Source: Girardinichthys multiradiatus
Taxonomy: Eukaryota > Chordata > Actinopteri > Cyprinodontiformes > Goodeidae
Reading direction: 5' to 3'
NCBI RefSeq assembly: GCF_021462225.1
Contig: NC_061797.1
Coordinates: 33,754,147 to 33,818,146 of the forward strand
DNA length: 64,000 nucleotides
Below are positions 1 to 13,300 of this stretch, piece after piece (position 1 is the first letter of the stretch; each line of letters opens with the position of its first letter). Under the pieces are notes generated by a model, which searched no databases, was not told the DNA's origin, and saw only the letters and a list, made by a program, of their open reading frames with translations. Made by a program: the position numbers and the translations under genes.

Positions 1-1195
1 ATTATAAATTTCTCTCATCAGTTGAGGAAAGCTTTAAGCAATTTAACCAGGTTAATATGCACACACACCACAGGGTTTATGGTGCAAAATACCCTAATGT
101 GGGATTAGGTATAAAACACACAAAGCTCAAATCACATACACATTACTGCACAACAAGCATGACATTAACATCTAATAATTTGTAGCACCTTCACAAACTT
201 TATGTTCAGAGTCTGTTAAATGGGATGGAAAAGATGGTTAAATGCGGTTTTAAGCTATTAATCTGATTTACAGAGAAATACTATTGTTATTTATTATTTT
301 GATATTAGTCAGTATATCATTTGACTTCAACTTGTAATGACTGCTGTCAGTAGCTATCTTTCATCAAAATTTTATTCAGACACAAAAAGAGCCTTATTCC
401 AAATAGAGCATCACTATTCTAAGATTAAAAGTTTAGCCCACTTTTTCTTCTTACTCTACAAACAGTTATTATTTAATCATCACCTACTGGCCTTTCTCAC
501 AGAAACAATGTTACTTAAGACTTTATTTAAAATCTATTACACATCTTTCTTTTCTTTTAACTTGGAATAGAGAAACTCAACATACAGGTTCTATCTGAAC
601 AAGAAGTATAATAAAAACTATGCTTTAAGCCTTGTTAAAACCCAAAAAACATTTCCATAGTAGACGTTTCAGTTATTTTCTAATAAAACTTACTGAATGC
701 CAGAACAATGGTAAAATGTAAAAAGAGGATGCCAGACGGTGCAAGTATTTGGGCTTCCAGCCTGCAGTTCTCTCTTTAGTCAAAAGGGAGCACTTTTCAT
801 CCACTTAAAGTATCTTGGTGAAACTGTCCTCTCGCTCCTGCTCCCATTTAATCCTAATTTCAAGATGTTTGAAGACGAAAGGTGGCAGAGACAGAGTTTA
901 AGAAAACTGTTTCCTCAAAAAGAAGGGGAAGCCCCTCCCAATTTTAACCTTTTTTCTCTCTACCCATTTTGTTTTTAGACTCCTTCGCAACTGGTTTTGT
1001 TTCAAAAGTTTCGGATCACTTGAATTTGTCTAAACAATGGAAAAATATTGTGAATGACAGCTAATTTTTGTGAGACTTGTATTTAGCTTAATCTGTTTTC
1101 CATGACCATCTTTCTTACTCTGTTAACAACTCTGCATGTTTCATGTTTAGTTGTGCACAGCATTTATGACTGGCTCTTTGTATGTCTTTTTTTAC
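1..1195 (-). other. ush2a intron, 3' end of window, nothing recognised
   Basis: AT-rich intron sequence following the last exon. I looked for the next FN3 exon (phase 1, expected to begin with a Val-Ile/Leu-Thr-x-Tyr type strand) and did not find one, so it must lie outside the window. No repeat was recognised. Confidence 0.6.
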
Positions 1196-1343
1196 CATTT
1201 GGAGTCTCAGGAGGAGCCCAGCTGATGTTGAGTGAATGCGGGGAGAGAGGGATGACCAGCGGTTCAGGAACATTCTCCGGGGTACTCTCCTCAGTCTGAA
1301 CGTGGCTTGGGGGGCTTCTGGTGCACCCACCTCCTGTGCAGGC
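1196..1343 (-). CDS. ush2a: ush2a exon q: FN3 end and start of the next FN3
   Basis: Exon of 148 bp, phase 0 to phase 1. It encodes [40 protein letters not shown], then SWAPPETPN and a split Gly. ACTGGGCT is the conserved usherin Cys pair; PE-VP-P and S-N-SW--PE-PNG begin the next FN3 domain. Open frames in other registers overlap it but do not fit the phase. The acceptor gacag ends at 1344 and the donor is gtaaaa (1190-1195). It is the most 3' exon in the window. Confidence 0.92.
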
Positions 1344-4300
1344 CTGTCAAACACAAAAATAAATATGTGTGACACAGAAATATAAAGATACAAATAAGTT
1401 TGAAAAGAAATAACTATGAAGAGGACTCACAGCCACTGTGACAGAGTAAGATGTTCCTGGAGTTAGGTTGCGGAGCGTGTGTTCCTCAGCAAGGTCTGAG
1501 CTGTTATAGGCCAGCATGGGCTCCGAACCATCATGTGACAGGAAGATGGAGTAGAACTTCAAAACACCATTTATCTGCGAGGGACGTGACCACCTGGAAA
1601 GAGAGGGAAGCAAAAGCAGAAACTAAAAGAAAATGACACCAAGAGGATGATTTAAATAAGCCATTTTCTAAGTGTTACTCTTTGGGATAATGCCTCTGTA
1701 TTCGTATTTTCAGTGCTGCTACATTAAACATAAAGGAGGATGGTCCATTTAATTTTTTTGAGCAACGATATGGCTGTAGTTATTTTATGGTCCAAGGCAA
1801 CTAAAATATCCATGTTACTGTGTTTCATATTATTTTCTATCTTTTTTTGTGTGTGTATGTTTAAAATACCTATGTAACCAAAGTAAAAATCCAGCATAAT
1901 CCTTTTGTGCATGCTTCCTCTCAAGACAGCTTAACGACACAATATGGTGGGTCTGGTTGCCTTACTGTGTGGGGGCATATATACGCTACAAAACGGCACA
2001 ATGGCACTATTGTCTTTTCAATGTCTTAATTCAATGAATGACACAATAGACCCCATCTTCTTCAAGCAACAAAGAGGACAGACCATAATACAGATATAAA
2101 GAGACAAATACTGCAGGGGTAGAGAAAGAGCAGAAAAGGTGAGGGGTGTGTGAGGGAGCAAACAAGAGTATATTCATACATCAACACATACATATGCCTT
2201 TGTTACAACACCCACAACCATAAACAAGTAGCTATTGTAAATATGAATTTCTTAGCTGCAATCAGTTTTCTTGTGTGTTTGTTCCTGTGTTCATGTATGA
2301 ATATTTACCAACACCATGCATATTCAGCGTGAACAATGCCCCAGAGTCTCCTGATGTGGAGAGAAACTGCAACATAGGGCAGATGTGAGCGCAGGACATT
2401 GCAAAGACCATGAGTGGACATTGGCCAAAAGTAACTGAACTGCACTAACTGATCTCCTCTCTGGCATTCACACAATGCATTATTCCCTCACTGAGCACAG
2501 TCGAAAAAAGGGATTCTGCCATCATCTAGCACCCGGTCGACCACAATCCCCAAAAATTCCCACAAAGATACACAACTCAGTCCTAGTCTGCAACCGCTCC
2601 AACCCCAATATAAGCCACACCTCATCGTGCAAATAACTGAAGAAATACTCCCATGCATAACCCCTGGGAACCCTTAATCGCAAACACGCAGGACCCAGCA
2701 TGTGAGAGTGTGTTCCCTGATTTACCCAGTAACTTTCCTCTGTGTCTCAGCTCCCTGCACTCATCAAGCTGTCTCATCTGCTCATCAACACACCTGTCTT
2801 GCATTACAGTAATCAAGCTCTCCAGCATAAATACCATTTGGTTTTTTCAGTCAACTCAGAAATCCCTGTTGTTGCCACTGGCCTCTTTCCTTGCATCCCC
2901 CAGATTTGCTGCTTTGGATTTACCCTGGACTCTAGTTTTTTTTTTTTGGTAAGTTTTTGATTTTCTTTTTTTTAAGTAAATGTTTTTTTTTCTTTTTGTC
3001 TCCTGGTTGCCTCCTGCCTCCTCTCTGCATTGGGTCCCCACACTTCACTTCCATTACATGAAAGAAAATGCCTTTATGGCAGAGGTCAGGAGAATGACCT
3101 GACAAGTTAGAGATGACAGAAAGACAACAGCAGCTTTCCTTTAATGCATGAAAGTACTAAGTATAAAAAAAAAAGATTAACCCCTCTCTGAACCGCCACC
3201 TTAACGTCGTGGAAGGGTTTGAGTGCTCAAATGATCCTAGAGGCTATGTTGTCTGGGGCTTAAATGCCCCTGGTAGGGTCTCCCATGGCAAACTCTAGGT
3301 GACAGGTCAGACAAAGAACGGTTCAAGACACCTTCATGAGGACTACTAAATCGAGGCAGGTGACGTCGCCCGGTACAGCGGAGCCGGGGTCCCAACCTGG
3401 AGCCAGGCCTGGGGTCGGGACTCATCAAAGAGCGCCTGCTGGCTGGGTTGCTCCTCGTGAGACCCGGGCCGGGCCAAGCCCGAATGAGAGATGCAAGGCC
3501 ATCCCCCATTGGGCCAACCAACTGCAGGTGGAACCATGAGGGACCGGTGCAAAGAGGATTGGGTGGCGGACAAAGGTGGAGACACCGGCGGCCCGATCCC
3601 AGGATACTTAGACTGACTCTAGGGATGTGGAATGTCACCTCGCTGGGGGGGAAGGAGCCTGAGCTTGTGCAGGAGAGAGGGGCTGAGCTGTCCACTAATC
3701 ACCACCTGGTAGTGAGTTGAATCCACTGGAAGAGGAGAAAGCCGGACAGATTTGGCAGGCCCAAACGCATAGTGAGGGTCAGCTGGGAACGTCTGGCAGA
3801 GCCCTAGACCAGGGATGTATTCAACTCCCACCTCCGGGAGAGCTTTGACCAGATTCCGGGGGATGTTGGAGACATGGTGTCAGAGTGGACCATGTTCTCC
3901 GCATTCATTGTCGATGCTGCTGCCTGTAGCTGAGGCCGTAAGGTCTGCAGTGCCTGTAGTGGTGGGAATCCCCGAACCTGGTGGTGGACACCAGCAGTAA
4001 GGGACGCTGTCAAGCTGAAGAAGGAAACCTATCGGCTGTGGTTGGCTTGTGGGACACCTGAGACGGCTGACGGGTACCGTGAGGCCAAGCATGCCGCAGT
4101 CCGGGCTGTGGCAGAGGGGTGTCACAGAAGGGTGACCGGAGGATGTGTTCCAACTAAAGGGGGATCACAGTCCTCAGCCTCCCTGGTAAGGCCTATGCCA
4201 GGGTATTGGAGAGGAGAGTCTGGCCAATATTCGAACCTTGGCTTCAGGAGGAGCAGTGTGGTTTTTGTCCCGGCCGTGGAACACTGGACCAGCTCTATAC

Positions 4301-7300
4301 CCTCTACAGGGTACTCGAGGGTTCATGGGAGTTTGCCCAACCGGTCCACATGTGTTTTGTGGACCTGGAGAAAGCATTCGACTGTGTCCCTCGTGAAGCC
4401 CTGTGGGGGGTGCTCCAGGAGTATGGAATCCGGGACCCTTTATTAGGGGCCATCCGGTCTCTGTACAAGCGGAGCAGGACTTTGGTCTGCATTTCCAGCA
4501 CTAAGTCGGACCTGTTCCCGATACATGTTGGACTCTGGCAGGGCTGCCCTTTGTCATCGATCCTGTTCATAACTTTTATGGACAGGATTTCTAGGCGCAG
4601 CCAAGGGCCGGAGGGGGTCTGGTTTGGGGACCAGAGGATTTTGTCTCTTCTTTTTGCAGATGGCGTGGTCCTGCTGGCCCCCTCTAGCCAAGACTACAGC
4701 ATGCGCTGGGGAAGTTCGCTGTCGAGTGTGACGTGGCTGGGATTTAGATCAACTCCTCCAAGTCCGAGGCCATGGTTCTCGACCGGAAAAGTGTGGCTTG
4801 TCCTCTTCAGGTTGGAGAGGAGTTCCTGCCTCAAGTGGAGGAGTTTAAGTATCTCGGGGTCTTGTTCACGAGTGGGGGAAGAATGAAGCGGGAGATCGAC
4901 AGACGGATCGGTGCGGCTGCCGCAGTGGGGGCAGTGTACCCCATTACAGAGCTGAGCCAAAAAGCGAAGCTCTCGATTTAACGGTCAGTCTACGTTCCTA
5001 CCCTCACCTATGGCCATGAACTTTGGGTCATGACCGAAAGAACGAGATCCCGGATACAAGTGGCTAAAATTAGCTTCCTCCGTAGGGTGGCCAGCCACTC
5101 CCTTAGAGATAGGGTGAGGCTCTCGGCCATCCGAGAGGTGCTCGGAGAAGAGACACTGCTCCTCCACATCGAGAGGAGCCAGTTGAGGTGGCTCGGGCAT
5201 CTATACCGGATGCTTTCCTCGGGAGGTGTTCCAGGCACATCCCACCGGGAGAAGGCCCAGGACATGCTGGAGGGACTATATCTCTCGGCTGGCCTGGGAA
5301 CGCCTTTGGCTCCCCTCGGAGGAGCTGGAGGAGGTGTCTGGGGACAGGGACGTCTGGGTGTCTCTGCTGAGTCTGCTGCCTCCGCGACCCGGTCGGAAGC
5401 CGAAGCCGACGAGTACGAGTACATAAGTTTAAATGGTAATAGGTTTTGCAAGAAAGCTCAGTATGAGTGGTGGTAAATGTCTCTTATTGGGTCTTGCGGT
5501 AAACAATTGTGTTGGTGTAAGAAAATAGTTGTTTGCAGCGTGTTTCTTATTCAATCTTTTACCATCACTCATCATGCATATCCAATTATTTTCTTTTTCT
5601 TCTGTTATTGCCTTCTTTCTTCTGTTTCCCTTTGTCTGTCTTATATTTTTTTCTCTCTCTCTCTATTTTTCTTAGCTTTTCTCACAGTAAGGGTAGAGTG
5701 GTATTGATCTAGTATGATCTCTCAACCTACTCCTATTACCAATGTGTCAACAAGGCAGTACACAGCCTTCCCATACTCACCAGGTGAGTATGTTGTTCAA
5801 AATATTTTATGGGCTCAAGACGGAGATGTTCAAGAAGCAGGAACACACTCATGGAAAGATGTACAAGTCTAAACAATTACAAAAAACTGCCACATCCCCA
5901 TATGATATATTCTAAAGGTTTTCTTCTTTCTTTTATACCTGTGGATTTTGCAATCAGATTTACTCAGTGCAGTCACTGGTTTTGATAAATCAATTCTGTG
6001 AAACAGATCCATCATTTAAGCTTTCAAATCAAACATTTAAAGGAAGATCTACTGGAAAACGAACAGTTTGAGACAAACCCTGATGTTCGGCAAATAAATT
6101 AAGAAGGAACTTGATTCGGGTAGTGTAGAGGTAGATTGTGCACCCCACATACAGAGCGCCCCATGGGACCGTTGCTGCAAAAACATTCATTAAAAAAACA
6201 CTTGATTCTGATTTTTTGGTTAGAGCACGGTGTCTGTCGCTTTTACTGTCATTTGACTTGTCAAAACACCTTGAGCCCTAAACTAAATGACAGCATACAT
6301 ATGAGAGCCATCCTGATCAGTCAAATCATAGTTTGATTTATAGTCAGAGGGCATTTTCTTTAGTGGTCCAAGGTATTTAATCTGACTACATAATCATTTA
6401 TGTAAGAGAACTGAGGGCTGATAACAGATGTTCATGGACAGATGTCAAAGATATAAATGTTTATATTTCAATGCTGCTGAACCACAAAAGATATGCAATG
6501 TTTTCATTGTTTGTGCAATATATGCTGTGAGACACTTATTAGCTACTTTACCAAATGCTGCAAAAACACTAAAACACAAGAGGTGACAATAACAGTGGCC
6601 TAATTCACCAAACTGGTTCCAGTGCTTAAGTGGTGTATGATTTTATTCATCAAATTCTAAGATGTTTCCCTTGGTAAGATAAAGGTTTTTCACAAAGCAC
6701 CTGGGGCTGGACAAACTATTAAGAGTAGTGAGGAGGACTCCTCGTGAGCCTAAGAGTGTCTTGGGCAGAAAAGATGGATGAAAGACAGAGAGAATGGAGA
6801 GAGATTCTCCGCACAACAAACAACTGTGAATTAATAAAGTGCTACCAGCTTGATAGTGCAGGGATCCACCCCCTAAACAGTCAAGTAAATGAGCATGTCT
6901 ATAACAATCATACAATTATTAATATAGACATAAGATTAACTTTATCATCGCCCTTGTTACATAGTTTCAGCAACAGGACAGGATAATGGTGTACATCTAG
7001 TGGATAATATTAGGAAGTATAAATAAAAAATAGAAAGAACAATGAATAACCATGACAAAGAAATTTAAAAATCTACAAACAATATAGTACAGAGGAGTTT
7101 AAGTATTTATAGACTGTAAACTGCTTTCGAAAAGAAACATTTAGAAAAAGTCAAAAAACATCTAATTATAAATACACAATCTAGACAAACGTTTTTTAAT
7201 CCTGGTCCTCAGGACCCACTGTCCTTCATGTTTTAGACATGTCCCGGCTCAAGTACACCTGAATCAAATGCTTGCATTACCTCGACAGCAGCCATCTAGT

Positions 7301-10300
7301 GCTGCAAAGGCCTGTTAATCACCCATTTAAGTCAGGTGTGTGAAGGTAGGGAAACACCTAAAACATGCAGGACACTGGGTCCTGAGGACCAGGATTAAAA
7401 ACCACTGTTCCAGACAAAATAAAGTAAAATAATCTAAACACTATATACACAGGAGGAAGATGTAAACATGTTCCAGGCAGGAGCGTGAAAGCAGAGGGTA
7501 CAACACATTGATCTGCTCAGCAAGGCGCTCAAAGTCTGACTCTTTGTTCCCTCTATGTGATCCCGGGACCTGATTTTGTTTGTTCTGTTTTTGCTACAAT
7601 CAGTTGACAATGGGAGAGTAGCTTCTCTTATACCAGGTTGTGCCAATCTGCTTCATATTCATTTGTGCATTAATGTTGAGGTGTTGTACGGTGGTATGGA
7701 GGTTGTTCTGGTAAAGAAGGCCCAACTGTGGGACTTGTGGTTCGCCTCTGTTCATACCACATGGTTCTTTTTCAAAAACTATAAGAATTATTTTGTCATA
7801 CCAGTGTATGCAGTAACATATTGACTCCCTAACCTTAAATCCAATAAAGTGTGAGCATTTCTGTGCATGCAAATGGCTGTTTCTATGTTTTTGGTGTGAA
7901 TCCTGTCATAAGTAAGCTTACGAACAGATGGATTTTTATATGTTTACATGATGTAAACATCAGGAACGGCTGCATGTGAACACGGTGGGAAAACACCAGA
8001 GATTTATTATGATATACCTGCTATCTCTAAAGGTCAGATTATAACTGCTTAAAACAATTATGCATGGTAAACACAACTGAAGGTCATTGGCAATGTGTTC
8101 TCCGTCTAGACCGCTTTTATAAAATATAACTAAAGGGGCTGAACACGTGTTGACAGATTTGGACCCCCTTCCACGAAATCCAAATATAATCATTATTATT
8201 ATTTAGGTAGATTCTTTTGGCTTATAAATGTCTCTGTGTTGTCTAAAAAAGGTTAAAAGGCTCAAAATGAAAATGTTGTGCATATTTCATAATGCATTGT
8301 TCTTTTTGCACTTGTCACTGTGGTCTGCTCTGGGTTCTAAGATAGTAGGCCTTTTTGTACTTACATATGCATAAGATATAGCGGGTGTGGGTGTGTTTTG
8401 GTGTGCTTACTCCACAAATATAGTTCGAGAGTCCAGCAAGGTAAGACTTGGAGCATGTAGGGGCCCAGGTGGAAGCTGAGATGTTAGAGCTGTAACTTGT
8501 GAACTGTTGGTACAGCCTACATTAGTGCAAGCACCAAGTACCAAGAAGTTAGTTGAGTACACAGCAAGACCTGAAACACAAACACATGTAGTTACAAAAA
8601 AAGAAAAGATCACACTCCCTGACAGCACAGATAAGATAAACTCTAGCGGTTAGTTTTGTCCTTTTTTCTCTGTCCACCCTCTTCTGTTTAGACTACTTTT
8701 TCTCTTTCTGTTCGAAAACCTCTCACCATCTGGCCCACTGCTGGAATCTCACCCTGAAACAATCTATTCTTGCACATACCATGTAATTACAATGTCCATA
8801 ATCCACCCAGTCACTGTGAAAATCAGACAATCTGCATTAATAACTCAGCATGGATGAGATGTGCTCTCACTCTTTCATTGGCTTTCAAAAATGCACACTA
8901 ACGCTTTCAAGGAGTAAGATGGTTTGTTAATTGTATCAGTGTGTAGGTAAAAATAAATAAACACCCTATTCGCTCATACAAAATGAGAGGACTTCAATGC
9001 ATGTGCCTTCAACAGAGTTTGTGTAAAGCCTTGCTTACCTGTGTATGATGCTGTGAGTGTTTCTGTGCGCATTTATTTGCATCCTTTTAGAGTATTCCTT
9101 CTGATTGGTGTGACATGTGTTTCATACCCTCTTTAGGTCTCCACAGTGAAAACTGTAAGCGGAAGTTGTGTGCATGGATGTGCGCTAATGTTTTGTTTTC
9201 TTTGTTGCTCTGCCACTTCAGTTTCAAGTGTATGTTTAGCTTACTTTTACAAAGTGGTATCCCACTTGGTAAGGACTGGGACTCCCACCCCCACCATTTT
9301 ACTGAAGCCCATCTCTATACAGTCCCAGCTACAGCACATACAAATACACACTTTTTGTTTACCGGTGATGTTGTGCTGCCTGTTTTTCCCTCTGTAGACC
9401 ATTTCACTGTTGTGATAGAGGAAGTACTCTGTAATGTCTCCATTTGGCCTATCAATGGAAAACAATTAAATGAGAACAATAGTATGGAGTACTGGACATC
9501 TTATACAGTCACTGGCCAACCCTTTGGGGGTAAATGTAGTTTGACAGTTCAACATTTATTTAAAGTTTTTATTAATTTCTAAGATATACTGAAGAACAAT
9601 TTAAACATTTCAAAAGCATCTAAGCAAAGCAGACACATTTAATATAAACTGCTGTGAATACTCCTCCCAAAACGTTTTCCAAAGAGCTCTTTAGGTCTTT
9701 GAGCCTTTTCCTGTTGAGGAAGTATTCAATGCGGATGTTTAAAATACTACTTTGGGGTAGAATTGTGAATAAAACAAATTCTGAATGACCAGAATTGGGA
9801 TGCTTTGCTGTTGGCATGAAACAGGACTTATGGCAGGTCTCACATTTTCTTCTGCAGACAAATTCTATTTCAAATGTACAAAACAATCCAAAAAATAAAT
9901 TATAAAATAAAATACGTTGTCCCAGTCTTCTCCTTTTACTTCCTGATGTACTTCGGTTTATCCTTGACATCTTTCTAGCACACAAGGAAAAACTGGGCTG
10001 TTTGCTGCTCTTCTTGCCCAAACGTCTTTGCCTCATGATGTGTGCAGATGTGTACACACCTGCTACCTATGTTGAACAACCACACTGGTGGCACTATCTT
10101 GGAAGTAATTGGTACTCAAACTTGCTGGACACCCATGGACATCCTAAAGCCTTCTTCCGTAAAGCTGAATCTTTCACTTCAATTTTGTAAAATAACTTTT
10201 CTTTTAGGAGCAAATTCTAAGGAGGATTTCCTTGAATTTTTACCATTTTGATGCAAAGCAATGAGGACTGAATGCTAGACACTGGAGGAAATCACTGTCA

Positions 10301-13300
10301 CTACAAGAAGACGATGTTTTCAAGCACATCTGCCCCATTCTGCTAACAAGATTGATAGAAGTAATTTCACCTTAACCCTTTCACAGATTTACCTATGTTC
10401 ATTATATGACTATACTGAAATTAAATTAGCTGACAATTTTGTTCCAGGGCAAAAGCACAACATACTGAGCTTTTGGCTATAAAGTAAACTTTTTTAAGAC
10501 AGTACAACAATTTGCAAAAAAATCATATGCATCTAAACAATCTGCACAGAATCAAACTAAAAGCTGAAGACCCCAAGTTTGAAAACACAATATTTGTGTC
10601 ACTGCCATTTCCTTTGGGTGTGCATTAGTCTGCAACTACATAGCTTTCAATATTTTTTTTTTTGCAGCACCAGAGGCCTTTATTTTTTTCATTTTTCTGA
10701 CACAAGGTAGACAGGAAAGAGGGCAAAAAGATGGCGAGACATTCGGCAATGGTCGCCCGGTCCAGCACTCGGACCCAGGACAGCCGCATCAAGGACTATA
10801 GCCTCTGCACATGGTCACGCGCTTAAACCCTACACCACCAGCGCCGCGCCCAACTACATAGCTATAATCTGATGATCTTACATGGTAAGGAAAAATACAT
10901 CTCTTATGCATTATCTAATAAATGAGCGAGCAATAAAGGATAAATTCGTAATATTAAGTTAGTATGACGCAGCAAAGCGCTAGAGTAGAATATTAACAAT
11001 TTAGAAGTTATAGATATTTAACATAATAAATAGCTAAGTAAGGTTTCAGGATGTTAAAGGGAAAATTGGGCAGATGAGAAGGTACCTTACCTTGATGGAG
11101 GTTCCCAGGTTAAAAACAGAGCTGAAGGAGATGAAACTACAAATGGAGGAGAGACCGCATCTGGAACTGAAATTGTAGTAAAATGAAAATGTAATATATA
11201 TGTGCACCTACAAATATAATGGTTCACTAAAAGAAAAATGAAAAAAAGTGGCCACTCATTTTTTGTAAGTATACATCTGTTATGCTCAATCACAGGTATT
11301 CATTTTATCACCAATGCTCTAATCAAGAAGTTCTGGAAAGTCTTATGGTTAAAAACTACAAAGATAGAAGGAGAAAGAGCATCAATGGAAAATAGCCACT
11401 GCTCCACCACAGTGAAAAGGGCAACTTAAGGTATTTCGGAAATCCTATTAGCATACCTCCTCGCCATCTTATCTTGGAGGTTTTGTTGTTATTTTGTTGT
11501 TGTTCTGAGTTTATAGTTACCTGGCCTGAATAAGTTTCTGAAAAAAATCAGCTTGTTCTGTGGCATCTGATAACGTGAACCTGTGGAATGGAAGAACCTT
11601 CAGGTCTTATGCTCTGAGATACTTTAACCAGAGGTAAGGAAATTTTTTTCCTAACCTTTACTCCCCCTTTTCATAGGGGAGTAAAATTGTGCCTGCACAA
11701 CATGCATTATTGAAAAAAGTTTTGAATATGTTTCCTTTCCTGGAGTCTCCCTGACATGTTTCAGTGTTTTACCTCTGTACTCTGCAGGAATCAATACAGT
11801 AATTTGTTTCTTCCCTTTAGCGTCAGATTGATTTTTGCTGTCTCTGTACTGACCTCTGCCGTCACATTATCTCCCCAACAAGGCTGGTTACTCCAACACA
11901 GATTAATGCTGCGATTAAAAAAATGAAGAAATATAATTCCCTTTCCCCAGTCAAGATTATATTTCCTTATAATCTTTAATACAGTACAGACCAAAAGTTT
12001 GGACACACCTTCTCATTCAAAGAGTTTTCTTTATTTTCATGACTATGAATATTGTAGCTTCAAACTGAAGGCATCAAAACTATGAATTAACACACGTAGA
12101 ATTATATATTGAACAAAAAAGTGTGAAACAACTGAAAATGTCTTATATTCTAGGTTCTTCAAAGTAGCCACCTTTTGCTTTGATTACTGCTCCGCACACT
12201 CCTGGCATTCTGTTGATGAGCTTCAAGAGGTAGTCACCTGAAATGGTTTTCCAACAGTCTTGAAGGAGTTCCCAGAGATGCTTAGCACTTGTTGGCCCTT
12301 TTGCCTTCACTCTGTGGTCCAGTTCACCCCAAACCATCTCGATTGGGTTCAGGTCCGGTGACTGTGGAGGCCAGGTCATCTGGCGCAGCACCCCATCACT
12401 CTCCTTCTTGGTTAGATAGCCCTTACACAGCCTGGAGGTGTGTTTGGGGTCATTCTCCTGTTGAAAAATAAATGATGGTCCAACTAAACGCAAACTGGAT
12501 GGAATAGCATGCCGCTGCAAGATGCTGTGGTAGCCATACTGGTTCAGTATGCCTTCAATTTTGAATAAATCCCCAACAGTGTTACCAGCAAAGCACCCCC
12601 ACACCATCACACCTCCTCCTCCATGCTTCATGGTGGGAACCAGGCATGTAGAGTCCATCCGTTCACCTCTTCTGCGCCGCACAAAGACACGGTGGTTGGA
12701 ACCAAAGATCTCAAACTTGGACTCATCAGACCAAAGCACAGATTTCCACTGGTCTAATGTCCATCCCTTGTGTTCTTTAGCCTAAACAAGTCTCTTCTGC
12801 TTGTTGCCTGTCCTCAGCAGTGGTTTCCTAGCAGCTATTTTACCATGAAGGCCTGATTCACACAGTCTCCTCTTAACAGTTGTTCTAGAGATGTGTCTGC
12901 TGCTAGAACTCTGTGTGGCATTGACCTGTTCTCTAATCTGAGCTGCTGTTAACCTGCGATTTCTGAGGCTGGTGACTCGGATTAACTTATCGTCCGCAGC
13001 AGAAGTGACTCTTGGTCTTCCTTTCCTGGGGCGGTCCTCATGTGAGCCAGTTTCTTTGTAGCACTTGATGGGTTTTGCGACTGCACTTGGGGACACTTTC
13101 AAAGTTTTCCCAATTGTTCGGACTGACTGACCTTCATTTCTTAAAGTAATGATGGCCACTCGTTTTTCTTTACTTTGCTGCTTTTTTCTTGCCATAATAC
13201 AAATTCTAACAGTCTATTCAGTAGGACTATCAGCTCTGTACTGTATCCACCTCCTGCACAACACAACTGATGGTCCCAACCCCATTTATAAGGCTTGAAA

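Larger units (their letters stand above)
1594..8410 (-). other. ush2a intron (6.8 kb) with LTR-like, Rex3, SINE-like and MITE insertions
   Basis: The intron between exons o and p holds several separate elements listed individually. The parts not covered (1594-2640, 3060-3190, 5430-6110, 6190-7190 and 7405-8410) are AT-rich, with nothing I recognise. Confidence 0.8.
9449..11090 (-). other. ush2a intron with one SINE
   Basis: Intron of 1.6 kb. Apart from the SINE at 10646-10850 I see only AT-rich sequence. The open frame at 9620-10057 (145 codons, minus) has no recognisable motif and is probably chance. Confidence 0.7.

Noticed and set aside
3237..3720. Overlapping frames on both strands
   Set aside because: All fall in the GC-rich 5' region of Rex3 copy 1.
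9115..9582. 155-codon plus-strand frame
   Set aside because: Overlaps ush2a exon n on the opposite strand and has no motif; a shadow of the real exon plus chance.
9620..10057. 145-codon minus-strand frame
   Set aside because: No domain and not in phase with ush2a exons on either side; exon m joins exon n directly.
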